Assembly: GCF_022539665.2 (NCBI RefSeq)
Contig: NC_081334.1
Span: 7,596,424 to 7,660,423, forward strand
Origin: Daphnia carinata
Lineage: Eukaryota; Arthropoda; Branchiopoda; Diplostraca; Daphniidae
Length of the DNA: 64,000 bases
Reading direction: 5' to 3'
A program made the position numbers and the translations under genes. Below are positions 21,361-32,479 of this stretch, one piece after another. Each line of letters starts with the position of its first letter. The first letter of the stretch is position 1. The notes under the pieces were generated by a model. The model was given only the letters and a program-made list of their open reading frames with translations, was not told the origin of the DNA and did no database searches.

Positions 21361-23343
21361 CTGTAACACTTTGTAGAGATGTGTGTCAGATCGCTATCGC
21401 CTTGAAATGGCAATCAATTCCGAAATGTGTCGACTTGCGCCCCAAAAAAAAAATAAGCAGATCCGATATCAGTGGCTACTCATCAGATCGTCTCGTCCAT
21501 ATCCATACAGAATGAAAAAAAAAAAAAAAAAAAGAGAGTTCGCCTCGAGATTTGTGTAAGTTGTAGTAGAGAGATTTCGGAGAAGAAGAAGTCGAAAAAA
21601 AATTTGCATGAAGCTATAAAAAACAAAATTTTTTTTTTTTTTTTTTTTTTTCCAAACATATCCTCCAACTCGTAAAAATGTCACTGGAACATAACGTTCT
21701 ATCCGCACACGCAGAGTCCAAACCAAACCAAAAAACTTTCGCTTGGCCAATTTTTGTTGTTATTGTATTTCTACGCGTCGGCGTCGGTGTGATCCGACGG
21801 CCACGAAAAAACTGGTGAAAATAAAAACCCACATTTTCAAAGGGAGTACTAAATAAAAAAGGGCGTCAAAATGGCGAGTTCATCTACGTTTTTTTTTTTT
21901 TTTTTTTTTTTTTTGCGACCCACATCGGCGCGTCTGAATCACGTATTGAATATGCCGGCAAAAAATGACGTTTCAATCGGATCGTTGTCCCGCAATATCA
22001 AACGATCGGGGAAAAGAAAAAAAAAAAATCCAACAAACAAAAGAAAATGAACCTCAACGCTTTGCTTTTATTTATTTATCTTTTTTTTCTCTATTAGGAG
22101 TGCAGAGGAGGAGCATCGAGGACACGCTTTTGTTTCACGTATCCCCCCCCCCATCCCATTTTTTTTTTTTTCACGGTGCAGACCGTGAATTCAATGAGTT
22201 CTCGTTCGGCTGAACATGGCAATAAGGTGCGCTCGCATCGCTCGGCAGGGGGATCGAGGAGAGCACACATTACGTATTCATTCGGCCATGACTCAGTTTT
22301 GATATTTTTGGCAATAGCTCGAGCTGACATATTCGGATGTGTCTGAGATCCATTAACCAGATATATATATTTTATCTTTAACATGACGTCATTGAAAATT
22401 TATCGCATCTAAGCTATAAAAGCAGAACAAAAAGAAAATACACACACACACACACAGCCAACACGAATAAATTGAGGATCTAAGCCAAAAAAAAAAAAAA
22501 AAAAGTATAAACCATAGCAACACACCGTGTGCAAAAAAAAAAAAAAAAAAAGAAGAAGGTTAAAGAACACAGAGGAAAAATATAGTAAAGAGATATACCA
22601 CTAAAATATGCTAAATAGAAAAGTCACGACGTCAAGCCACTCCGCTCTGTCGGCCATTTCGGTCACTTTCTCTTCATGAAAGCTCTTTCTTTCTCGACAA
22701 ATGATTACAGGCAAAAAAAAAAAAAAAGAAGTATTTATTTGAAAATATATACTACACTGGGATGAGAGGAGGAGGAGGCTGTGCCGTGAAATATTGCGAG
22801 ACTCAAATCAGCAATCGTTCAACACAATTCTTGCGCAGGCTTGGCCGAATTTGAATTATTTTTTCAAACGAAACAAAAGGTTCGTTTCGTATTGCAAATG
22901 ATGAGCATCTCAAATCTTTTTTTGGGTACAATTCTTGGGTGTCGGCTTTCCGACGAATTATAAATTCAGGCCGCGCCGCGTCCGTTTGACAATCGACGGG
23001 CAAAAAAAAAAAAAAAAAAAGGTGAAAGTGTCATCCATTGGCTATAAAACAAACACTGCCCCAAAAGGAAAAGCTTGGTCCATCGTCTGGAAACTCAAGT
23101 TTATCTCTGTCCATTTTCTTTTGTTTTGTTTTGTTTTTTGTTGAAAAGAATCAAATTCAAACATCGCGAACGTTTTCGTTTCACAAAACTCTTGTGATTG
23201 GCATCAAAACCCCCCCCAAAAAAATTCGTGATTCGATTGCACGAGGATCGATGCGTTCACAATCGGAACGAAGATGTTTACACAATAGGAAGATCGTGTC
23301 CCCGACGAAATGTCCCTACGTCATTCCAACAATCGTCTACGTG
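20881..23343. other. Intergenic region upstream of the CPAP1 pair
   Basis: No gene is supported. It is dense in homopolymers: poly(T) near 21326-21355, 21628-21651 and 21890-21914, and poly(A) near 21513-21532, 22485-22504, 22533-22551 and 23003-23020, plus a CA repeat near 22440-22457. Frames such as 23038-23511 run through these tracts and into the next gene's first exon and are not genes. Confidence 0.5.
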
Positions 23344-23356
23344 TATATAAAGACGA
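23344..23356 (+). promoter_or_regulatory. TATA element of the first CPAP1 gene
   Basis: TATATAAAGACGA lies 88 bases before the ATG. The identical 13 bases occur before the second CPAP1 gene at 28819-28831. Confidence 0.65.
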
Positions 23357-23431
23357 TTTACCCCAACGCAATAATCGACAATAGCATTTGTGTAACCGGA
23401 CAAGCAGAGCACATCAAAACAAAAAAAAAAA

Positions 23432-26174
23432 ATGTTCCAGAGTCTCTTTCCGATCATCTTTTATTTACTGGCCGGCTGGTTTACACAAACGGTACCCTTC
23501 CATATTGTTAAAAAACTATTAGAATTTTGTTTTTAAAAAATGATTTGAAATGCTATTTAAATCAAGAGCTTTCACCGATTGTGTTTTGAATTCTTTTTTT
23601 TTTTTTTGGGGGGGGAGCATTTATTGTTAAGGGATTTACTTATTTTAAAAAGCGACAATTCTTCGAATGTTTGTGCGTTGAGTAGAGAAGAGAAAATGGC
23701 TGTTAAAAGAGTATTTGCTTACTCATTGAAATTGCAAATGTGACTTCAATGATCTTTACGCGTTGGACGTCCCCAAAGCCCGCAGAACAACACTGTCTCC
23801 AACTGAGCGCTCGTCGCTATGTCTAAAAGAAAAAACGAATCTCTTTTCGGACTTTTTTATAATGCGACGTAAACCAATCATTTAAACAAAAAATGTAGAA
23901 AGTTCCAGTCGTCGTACATCAACACTCAATTCTTATTGTATACAGCTCACCTTTTCAATTTCAAAAAAAAAAAAAGATCGTTCTTCTTGTTTTGCATATT
24001 TTTTGAACGTTGACGCAGAATGCATATGGATTTGGCGTTAGCCGGGCTGAGGTGTCCAGCCATCAAAATGGGTTCGGCAACGCGATCTCCTCGGCCAGTA
24101 CAGCTGGATCGATCGGCTCCACTGCCCTTGCCACCTCCTTAGCCGGAATCAATCAGGAACAGATTGACAGTCAACTTTCGGGACTTGCTACGGGCGATGT
24201 GATCACGATCAACAACGTCCGCTACATGGCCCTGAGGACGGAGACTGATGCTGGCCAAACGGGCCGTCGTGATGTCATGATTCTTGTCCAAGTTGATGGC
24301 CACGACAGCCGTCCAGGTATCGACAGTTTCCAGAGCTACGCATCGGATGTGTCACGTCTTCAAGACGTTCCAGCGTCCGACCCGTCCGTGGGAACAGACA
24401 GGGCCGGCCAATCCTACAACGCACCCAACAACAGACAAAATGTAAATTTAAGAGAAGAAAAAGGCGCTTTTAAAAATGACGTACGTTGAGGCAGTTTTTG
24501 ATTCCGTCAAGCAGATTAACGTCGGAGTGGCCGTTGATGCATCCGCCGGTTCATACTCCGCACCTTATTCGACGGCCACCAACCGGCAAGAGGACGCGGT
24601 AAGTACAAGAAACGTCCGCGGCCCATCAGCGAATCGAATCGGCTGCATTCATTTTTTTTTTTTTTTTTTGCTGTGCGCTTTTTGAAATCGATGTAGGTCG
24701 TTAATGGCGTCGCGGGCGTGAATGATCCATCGTCCCTCTCTTCTTATTCGTCTTCAACTTTGATGGCCGCAAACGACCGCCAAAGCGTGAGTAGAGAGCG
24801 CAATCAAGAGAAAAGCGAATCTGACCCGCGCCTTCGTTCAAAACAAATAATTCTTTTCCCGCTTCTCTCTCTCTAAATATGTTTTGTCCGTTACGTTTCG
24901 AACGTGTGGGTTTGCCATTCCTTCTTCTATGTTAATCACCTGCATCCCTGCGCGCTATTGCCAAAAATTCTTGCCTGCCTGCCTCTTTGGCGGGAGGGGG
25001 TTCTGACAGTCGGGTGGACAGGATCATTCACCGTCCTATTTTGATGCGACGACAGGCAGCGCCAAAATCCTGCCGAATGAAAGCGTAAGTTTCTCGCAAA
25101 ATGATTTGTAAAATGGCGAACCTTAGTTTTTTTGTTTTTTTTTATTTTTTTGCATATTTTAAATATACAGAGCCAATATGGACGGGACTACGCAGATACG
25201 ATACCCGGTGAAGCCGGCCGTGATTACCAGATCCTGTCCAACGTTGGATCGTCTTCGTTCAACTGCAACGGACGCCGTCAAGGCGGTTATTACGCTGACG
25301 TTGAATCTTCGTGTCAGGTAGCGGCACAATTTGTTACAATCTTTTAATAGTCGAAATTCTCTCTTTGAGTTCATTACGAATTGCCTGTTGCGTGCAAGGC
25401 ATCAGAGACACACACACACACACACACCCCTCCCCTAGCGTGTTATACTACTAGTTTATAGATACGACACATAGCCAAGGCGAACACATTAAATGTGGAG
25501 AGACGAGAGAGATAGCGAGTCGGCCACGATGATTGACTGCTCTAAAGTGAAAGTTTTTTTATTTTTTATTTTTTTCGGCTGTATGTGTAGAGCTTCGTTT
25601 TCCTTTTTTTTTGGCTTCCAATCGTGAAACATGATGATGAATTAGCTCGCAATATTCATTTTTCTGCCTCTCTCGTTCTCCGTCTCTCTCTCTCTCTTTT
25701 TTCTGTTTGTCCGTTTATATATCGCTATTGAATGCATCATGTCCAAATTCCATTTAGAAAAAATACTACGAGGAATGTTGTTGTAATGTTCATTTTCTTT
25801 TTTTTTTTTTTTTTTTCCAGGTTTACCACGTTTGCGCGCTGGGCAAGAGATTCTCTTTCCTCTGCCCGAATGGCACCCTCTTCGATCAGCGGGCCTTTGT
25901 TTGCAAATGGTGGTTCGATGTCGATTGCGCTTCGTCGGCCAACTATTACAATCTGAACGACCTGATTGGCATCGCTCGAGTCGTTAAAAATGGCGTCAGC
26001 TTTGCGTCAGACGGCCAGCCGGCAACGTCCGTCCCGTCGCAAAAAGCCACGAAACACACTTACGGGCCCCCACCTCTGCCAGCCGTCCAGCCTGCTTTGA
26101 TCGGGCCGACAATCAAACGTCCATCAGACGGACTAGCGTCCATTCAAGCTGCCATGGCCACGTCCACTTACTGA
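23432..26174 (+). CDS. CPAP1-type cuticle protein (single chitin-binding type-2 domain), copy 1
   Basis: Cuticular proteins analogous to peritrophins with one domain bind chitin in the exoskeleton. Exons are 23432-23491, 24019-24441, 24515-24598, 24697-24786, 25022-25084, 25171-25317 and 25821-26174, all phase 0, giving 406 residues. The signal peptide is MFQSLFPIIFYLLAGWFTQT. A long N-terminal region without Cys (residues 21 to about 250), partly Ser/Ala/Asn-rich and cut by several small exons ending in Asn-Arg-Gln type sequences (PNNRQN, TNRQEDA, NDRQS), precedes the chitin-binding domain. That domain runs FNCNGRRQGGYYADVESSCQ, VYHVCALGKRFSFLCPNG, FDQRAFVCKWWFDVDC, with six Cys. The intron falls right after the CQ, as in copy 2. 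The C-terminus is Pro-rich. The repeated NRQ-ending exons suggest exon duplication in the N-terminal part. Confidence 0.85.
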
Positions 26175-28818
26175 ATAGAAAACGGAACAAGACGTATGGA
26201 ACATTCTCGTCCGCGTACGTCTGTAAATGGTGATGGGGCATGTAACCTTCGCCAACCCCATTCTCGCACACTGGTGCATTTTAATATATTATATGCACAT
26301 TTTTAAAGTCTAATAAAAACAACGGCAAGCTGATCTGAATGAGCCAATTGCGATGGAAGCTGTGGCTTAGATAGTGAAAGTTGTTCCTGCTTTACAACTA
26401 CTTGGCGTTTTGTTTTTTTTTTTCTTTTTGGGACTGCTGCCTTTTGAATCCGTTGATGACCATTTCTCTCTGTCAAGGCCGTCCTTGGCACAGGGCTCTC
26501 CGGTTCATTTTTAACTATTAATAAGCTGCGAAATGAACCCAACACACCGTCCGCGCGGGGCATATGAAAATAAGTTATAAGCGACTAGGTAGAGGCGTGT
26601 TCCAAACGAAAACTCTCTAAACGGCCATTTCTTTTTTCTTTTTTTTTTTTTTAACGAACGATGAGAATCAATAGAAACATTTTCGTTAAACAACAATAGA
26701 TTCCGTCTGTTTTCTTAACTTGTTTAGGTAATTTTGTTCTTGAACAAAAAGACAAGCAACGAGCCAAATAGTCTTGATATGGATGTGATACCGTCATCGA
26801 TCGACGTCATCGGCATTGGCCCAGGTGACCCGTTTTTGGGGTGGGGAAGGTTTTGATTCTATTCGTTTACGTTGGTTATTTTCGCACTCGACACTGTCAA
26901 TAGTTCGACACAAAACAATTGGCGAACGTCGAAGGCTTCCACCATTCGCTTCGGCTTGAAACGCTTTTAAAAAAAGGAAAAAAGATCAAAAAAGGAAGCG
27001 AAAGAAAAAAAAAAAAAAGCCGATGCCAGAAGGCTTGTATTATTCAAAACATCTCCAACTATAAAAGAAAGAAAAGTCGATAAAACGCGATCGTCATCAT
27101 CTTGTTATTAGATTCCGAATCCCTTTTTTTTTTTTTTTTTTTCGCTACATCCTGATGGTTATTTTTTTCTTCGGCTATTTCGGTCGATGGTTCAGTTTGA
27201 AAACAAGAGGGAAAACAGGGACATTTTTTTTTTTGGGGGGGGGGGGGGTCCGGAGAAAGTCTGCCTTTGAATAACAACAACAACAACAGCAACAAGAAAA
27301 AGAAAACATTTTCGCAGGAGGTCATGCCCGTTATATCCAAGAGGTCACAAACGACACGAGACGATACGTCCAAGACGACAAGTAGATGTGGAATGGGCCG
27401 ATGAAAGGTTTCGTTACGTAAACGGTCCGCGTTACATAAAAACGTTTGTAAAAAAAAAAAACAAAAAAAAAAAAACGCAACGCAGCGATGGAAAGAAAAT
27501 AAAAGGGAAAAACCACCATGAATAATTGGGTTTGACATTTTTTTTTTTTTTTTTGCTCGTGTGTAGATTTGTCGTCGATTTATCTTTTCTCCCCGGCGCT
27601 GTTTTCGACGATGGGACGGAATAGATTGAGGCAGACAACCCCATCCGAAATGTCGGTTATCCGGCGTGTATAAGAAAGAAATAAAGCTATTGAGGACAGA
27701 AGCCTTTTCTCCTGTCTGCCCATCTTTTATTTACAGTTTGACCAACTTTTTTTTGGAAATTTTTTTTTTTTTTTTTTTTTGTTAGAAAATATAAAAATAA
27801 ACGGCCCTTTTTTTTTTTTTTTTTTTTTTTGGCAAATAAAGAGTTTTGCGTGTTCGGCAGGTACGCCTCCCGACAATCTAAGATGATTATCTCGCAGGAA
27901 TGCGCATCCTACCCGAAAAGAAATCAAACGTTTATCCTTAAGAAGAACGCCTCAAAAAATCGACAAGAATATCGCAAGCATCGATTCCAGTTAGCTCACC
28001 TTCAGATGTCCATTCGTTCTATAAATCACGGGCAAAAGGGAGACAAAAGTCCCGTCTACGCATCATTGGTCCATCTATATCCCCACCCGATTTCGCGTGG
28101 TGTTTTTGGTCAGGTAACACAATCAGTGACCGATCGCTTTCCCACAAAATTGCTAGACGGCATTGAAGTATCGCTCGTTGTCACATGACCTACAATTTTT
28201 TTTTTTTTTTTTTTTTAGCGGCTTTCGTTCGATTGAAATCAAAAACGACTTTTCTACTCACGTCAAGAAGAAGATGGACGTCGACTCTCTCATTTCACAA
28301 TTTACGAGTGAGACGGGAGCGACTCTTGGCCGACGCCCTTTTCATTTCGCAAGCGGCCTCTCAACACCCACAGGAAGAGAAACGATATGACACTAAATAA
28401 TATATATATTTTTTTTTCAACATGAAACCGAATTTTTTTTTTTTTTTTTTTCGTTATGTGGCGTGTTCCAAAAGATGCCCATTACGCATTCACGATCCGA
28501 TATTATGTACTCGACCGTCTGGGTTCCTTTTTTTTGTGTGTGTGTTGTTTGGGTATCACGCTGCGCGATTATTGAGAAGGAAGGATTGAACGGGCCCCAA
28601 CTGCACCTTCATCGTCTGCTTCGTTTCTCTCCGTCCGCAGGGCAGGAGATGCTGCGCTCGGCATCGGCTAAGATATGCTCGGGGAGGAGGTAACGGGAGG
28701 AACTTTCCCCTTCGTTCATTGGCGGGATCGTTTCACACATATCCGCTGCCGCCGTGTTGTGATCATCTTCACACACACACATACACACACACACGCACAC
28801 GCACGCAAACCGGCCGAC
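26175..28818. other. Intergenic region between the two CPAP1 genes
   Basis: A likely poly(A) signal AATAAA for copy 1 is at 26314-26319. The rest has no supported gene. It contains poly(T) tracts (near 27124-27142, 27538-27554, 27760-27780, 27808-27830), a 14-base poly(G) at 27235-27248 and CA repeats near 28771-28806. The 119-codon frame at 27829-28188 has no domain or splice support. Confidence 0.5.
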
Positions 28819-28831
28819 TATATAAAGACGA
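28819..28831 (+). promoter_or_regulatory. TATA element of the second CPAP1 gene
   Basis: TATATAAAGACGA, identical to the element before copy 1, lies about 153 bases before the ATG. Confidence 0.65.
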
Positions 28832-28971
28832 ACTCTGCGCTTCGTTGAGCACACATCTTCCCAGCTGGCTCTTCAGTGATAAGCGAACAGAAAACAAAAC
28901 AAAAAAAAAGGTGTTCCTTTCAACTTCGACAAAAGCATTTGAAAGAAAATCAAGTACAGTTTAAAAAAAAA

Positions 28972-30137
28972 ATGAAGTGGATCATCGCCATCGTCCTGTT
29001 CGCAGCATTCGTTGGGGCTCAACGTCCAGTAAGTTTGTTTTTATTTTTCGAAATATCATTTTAAAATCAAAAGTTAAACGAAATTGATTTGGAATTAGGA
29101 GCGTGATATCGGCCTTCATCTGAGCGGCGGCCATCATCACGGCGAACATCACGATCACGGAGCGAAAGGAGCCAAAGTTGAAGCTTCGGCTTCGGCCGCT
29201 GTTGAAACGAAGACGGGCTACGGACGGGACATCCCTCAGCCTCCGTTGTCCATCGACTTATCTTCGCCGGTGGTGAAAGAGGAGCCGGCCAAAGATGTGC
29301 CCAGTTTGAATCAAGAATACCTGCCGCCAGTGGCCGAACCCGTTAAACCCGCTGACAAAGGCTACCCGAGAGAGAACCCGGCCAACCCGTTGAAGTTGGA
29401 TCCTCAGGCAGCCACCAAAGTGGAGGTGCGCGTGGACAGTTCCACCGCCGCGCCCATGATGATGGGCGGAGAGATCCCGGGCAATGCCGGAACTGATTAT
29501 CCTATTTTCGATACCATCCCCGAGACGAAATTCAACTGCAACGATCAACCCACCGGTGGTTATTACGCTGACGTCGATGAAGGACGTTGTCAGGTGAGTT
29601 GTCTCTCTCCATATCTAAAACCCACTCAAAAAAGGTGATACACGAAATTCAAACGTCGAAATGCGGTTTGGCATTGATTGCCATGTTTTTTGCTATTATG
29701 ACTTTGAAAAAAAAAAAAACGGATATCCAACACGTGTTTCTTTCCCGCAGGTATTCCACGTCTGCCACGATGGCCGCAAGTTCTCTTTCCTCTGCCCCAA
29801 CGGCACCATTTTCGATCAGAGGGTCTTCGTTTGCAACTGGTACTTCAATGTCGATTGCGCTGCGTCCAAGGATTTCTACAACCTGAACGCGCAGATCGGC
29901 GTCGTACCGGAGAAGGCACCCGAACCGTTGGCCGTCGCTCCGTCGCTAATTGACAAGCAGCAAGTGGCCAGTCCGAGCCAAGAGTACCTGCCACCGGCCA
30001 CCAAGCAACCGGCCAAAATTGAAGAGCCCAGTTCATCGTATTTGCCACCGAACGTAGCGCCCAACGCTGCCGAAGCTCTTTCCAACGGGATCATCAAGGC
30101 CGAACCCCCAACTCAGAGCTATTTGCCTCCGAATTAA
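28972..30137 (+). CDS. CPAP1-type cuticle protein (single chitin-binding type-2 domain), copy 2
   Basis: Exons are 28972-29028, 29099-29593 and 29751-30137, all phase 0, giving 312 residues. The signal peptide is MKWIIAIVLFAAFVGAQ. Just after it lies a His cluster (LSGGHHHGEHHDHGAKG) that could bind metal ions. A Pro-rich spacer contains EYLPP. The single six-Cys domain is FNCNDQPTGGYYADVDEGRCQ, VFHVCHDGRKFSFLCPNG, FDQRVFVCNWYFNVDC. The tail repeats the motif YLPP three times (QEYLPP, SSYLPPN, QSYLPPN), a pattern I recall from arthropod cuticle proteins. The domain, the intron after CQ and the TATA element are shared with copy 1, but the N-terminal regions differ completely. A poly(A) signal is at 30527-30532. 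Confidence 0.88.
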
Positions 30138-30532
30138 ACAGAACTTCATTTTCGAATGTTGACATCCCACACGAATAGTTTCGCCCTTTTTTTTTTTTTC
30201 TATTTTACTCTTTTAAAAAAAAATCTAACAAATTTTCTTGACTGAAGGTATCGGGTTTGTTTTTTTTGTCTTATGTATCGAGCCCGTGTATATTTTGATA
30301 TCGTCCATGGCATATTCCAGGAGACCACGCAAAAAAGTGCGTCCCTTTTCGAGCTTCATTGTGAAATTATTTGCATTTAACCATTTTTTGAATTCATTTT
30401 TTTTCTTGTGTGCCTTATGTATTTGGAGCTGGAGACGGTACAACATCCGCGATGAAACCAAGTTGTGTACACACGTTTATATACTAAATATCTATTCGTT
30501 TCGTGATGGCCAAAAAAAAACAAACAAATAAA

Positions 30533-32479
30533 ATACATGAGTAAAAAAAAAAAAACAATATTCGCCTATTGATTATCAATTTTCAAATTGAGCGCGCACA
30601 GGAGAGAAGAAAGCTCATTAAACATCGACGTGCCTCCCCCCCCCCCTTCAAAATAAATAGCAATCACAAACAAATTTTTTAGTCAAGAACTTTCTCTTCA
30701 TTTTCTAACGAAGAGAACGGATCATCGTCGGGGCGGAGTTGTTTGTCGAACGGATACGGCACGATGCGGACATTTTTGAAACAGGCGCGCGCGCGCAGGA
30801 GAAACTCACCTGAGGCTTTAATGATGATGCCCCACCTGGGATATCTTTTAAGGACTTTTTTTTTTTCAAAGGAGACTTTGGATGTACGATATAGCCTTTT
30901 GTGTCTGAGTCGAGAGACTTCATCATCGAACGCACGGAGAAAAGTAGTATCGAACAGTTGCTCATGAATTTTTGAGAAAAGAATGGAGAAAGCTGAGAGG
31001 TTTTCTCTTCGATTCCTATTTATTCGTGAGTTGTTGTTCTTCCGTTCTTTTTTCTTTTTTTTTCTTTCTCTTCGTTCGCAGCAGCCAAAGAAATGTGAAC
31101 CGACACCCGAACAACGATGAATCGATGTGAGCGCACACCGCCCATCGATCAACCAACGCGGACAGTCTACACACACACAGCCACGACGTTGTAATGGATT
31201 CTCAGAGTTGATTCGACTCTTTATTTGTGTGACCACCTGCGTCGGAGACATGCAGATCATTTTTTTAACTGAAGGGCATTTTGATTTTTTGTTTTATCCC
31301 CACCATGGCGGTTTCTTGTCAATCGAAATGGACTAACTCAATTGCATCTCATTAGAAATGATGGTCGGGTGGAGAATGCGATTAGCCGTGGGGAAAAAAC
31401 AAAAGAGCGCGGAAGACGATCATTGTTTTTACCTCATTTCAAAGTCACCGTGTTTTTTTTTTTTTTAAAGCTTTTAAATTGCGGTTTGGTAATTATTATT
31501 CACAACTAGGTTTACCATTGGCTGTGGTCAACCGTTCTTTCTGCGTCATTGTTATGCAGTTGGCAGGCACACACACACACACACACACACAAGCCCATGT
31601 ATACAAAACGATGGCCAACAGATAAGCGAATCCTCCCGATTTGTCTATTGAAAATTTAGGAACGAATCGCGCATTCATTTAGCCCTTATGCGTCTCCTCG
31701 TTGCGTATGAAGTTGTGCCATCAGGTTAGAGATGGCCCAACAGGTTCAGTGGGAACGAGTTGGCAATCAATCGCTGCTCATCTGAATTCGAATGTCCAAT
31801 TCACTTCCATTTAACGAAAATATATATTAAAGAAAAAAAACGAGTTATCTCCGCACTTCTAACGAAACACAGAAAATAACTAAATAAAAGAAAGCCGGTT
31901 TTATTTCAAAACGTGTTTTGCTTTGGCTACCGAAGCTAAAAATGTTGTGTTTCCCTTCGCATTTGAATTGGATCCCAGACAGTTTCAAACTTGTGTTTTT
32001 TTTTTCCGTCAAAATAACCACTTAAATTTAAAAAAAAATTGAATTGCCTGTTTTGCAATCATTTCATGCGAAAACCTAGTCGTTAAACTAAACTTTAACG
32101 CAACACAACATTTATTTTCATCTTTTTTTTTTTTTCTTCAAAAAAAAAAAATAAAAAAATAAGGCGATATTGGGTCAGGTTTCACTTTGCCCGTTTCGCT
32201 GATAGACTTCCCAGATATGGAGCCTATTCAGTTCCAGATGTTCATCTCTTTATGGAACACAAAATGGTGTTCAAATAACTGCTGATTTTTTACGAGACAT
32301 TAGATTGCATTTATATTTTCGAAAATAAAAAAAAAAGGGGGAAACTAACCAAAACATTGAAGAGGTAGTTGCACGTTTGACATTCACAAAAAAATGCAAA
32401 TGCGAAAACACAATAGGCACTGAAAAAAAAAAAAAAATGCAAAAAGGACCCCAGAAGTCTTTTTTTTTTTTTTTTTTTT
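30533..32479. other. Intergenic region between CPAP1 copy 2 and the RR cuticle gene
   Basis: No gene is supported. The two flanking genes converge here. Homopolymer runs and a CA repeat near 31567-31591 are present. The 193-codon minus frame at 30679-31260 is not spliced, contains Lys runs from poly(T), and has no recognisable domain. Confidence 0.5.

Noticed and set aside
27829-28188. 119-codon plus-strand frame between the CPAP1 genes
   Set aside because: It starts at a poly(T) border and has no hydrophobic leader, recognisable motif or supporting signals.
30679-31260. 193-codon minus-strand frame
   Set aside because: It has no domain, contains Lys/Asn runs from homopolymers, and has no splice or promoter context.
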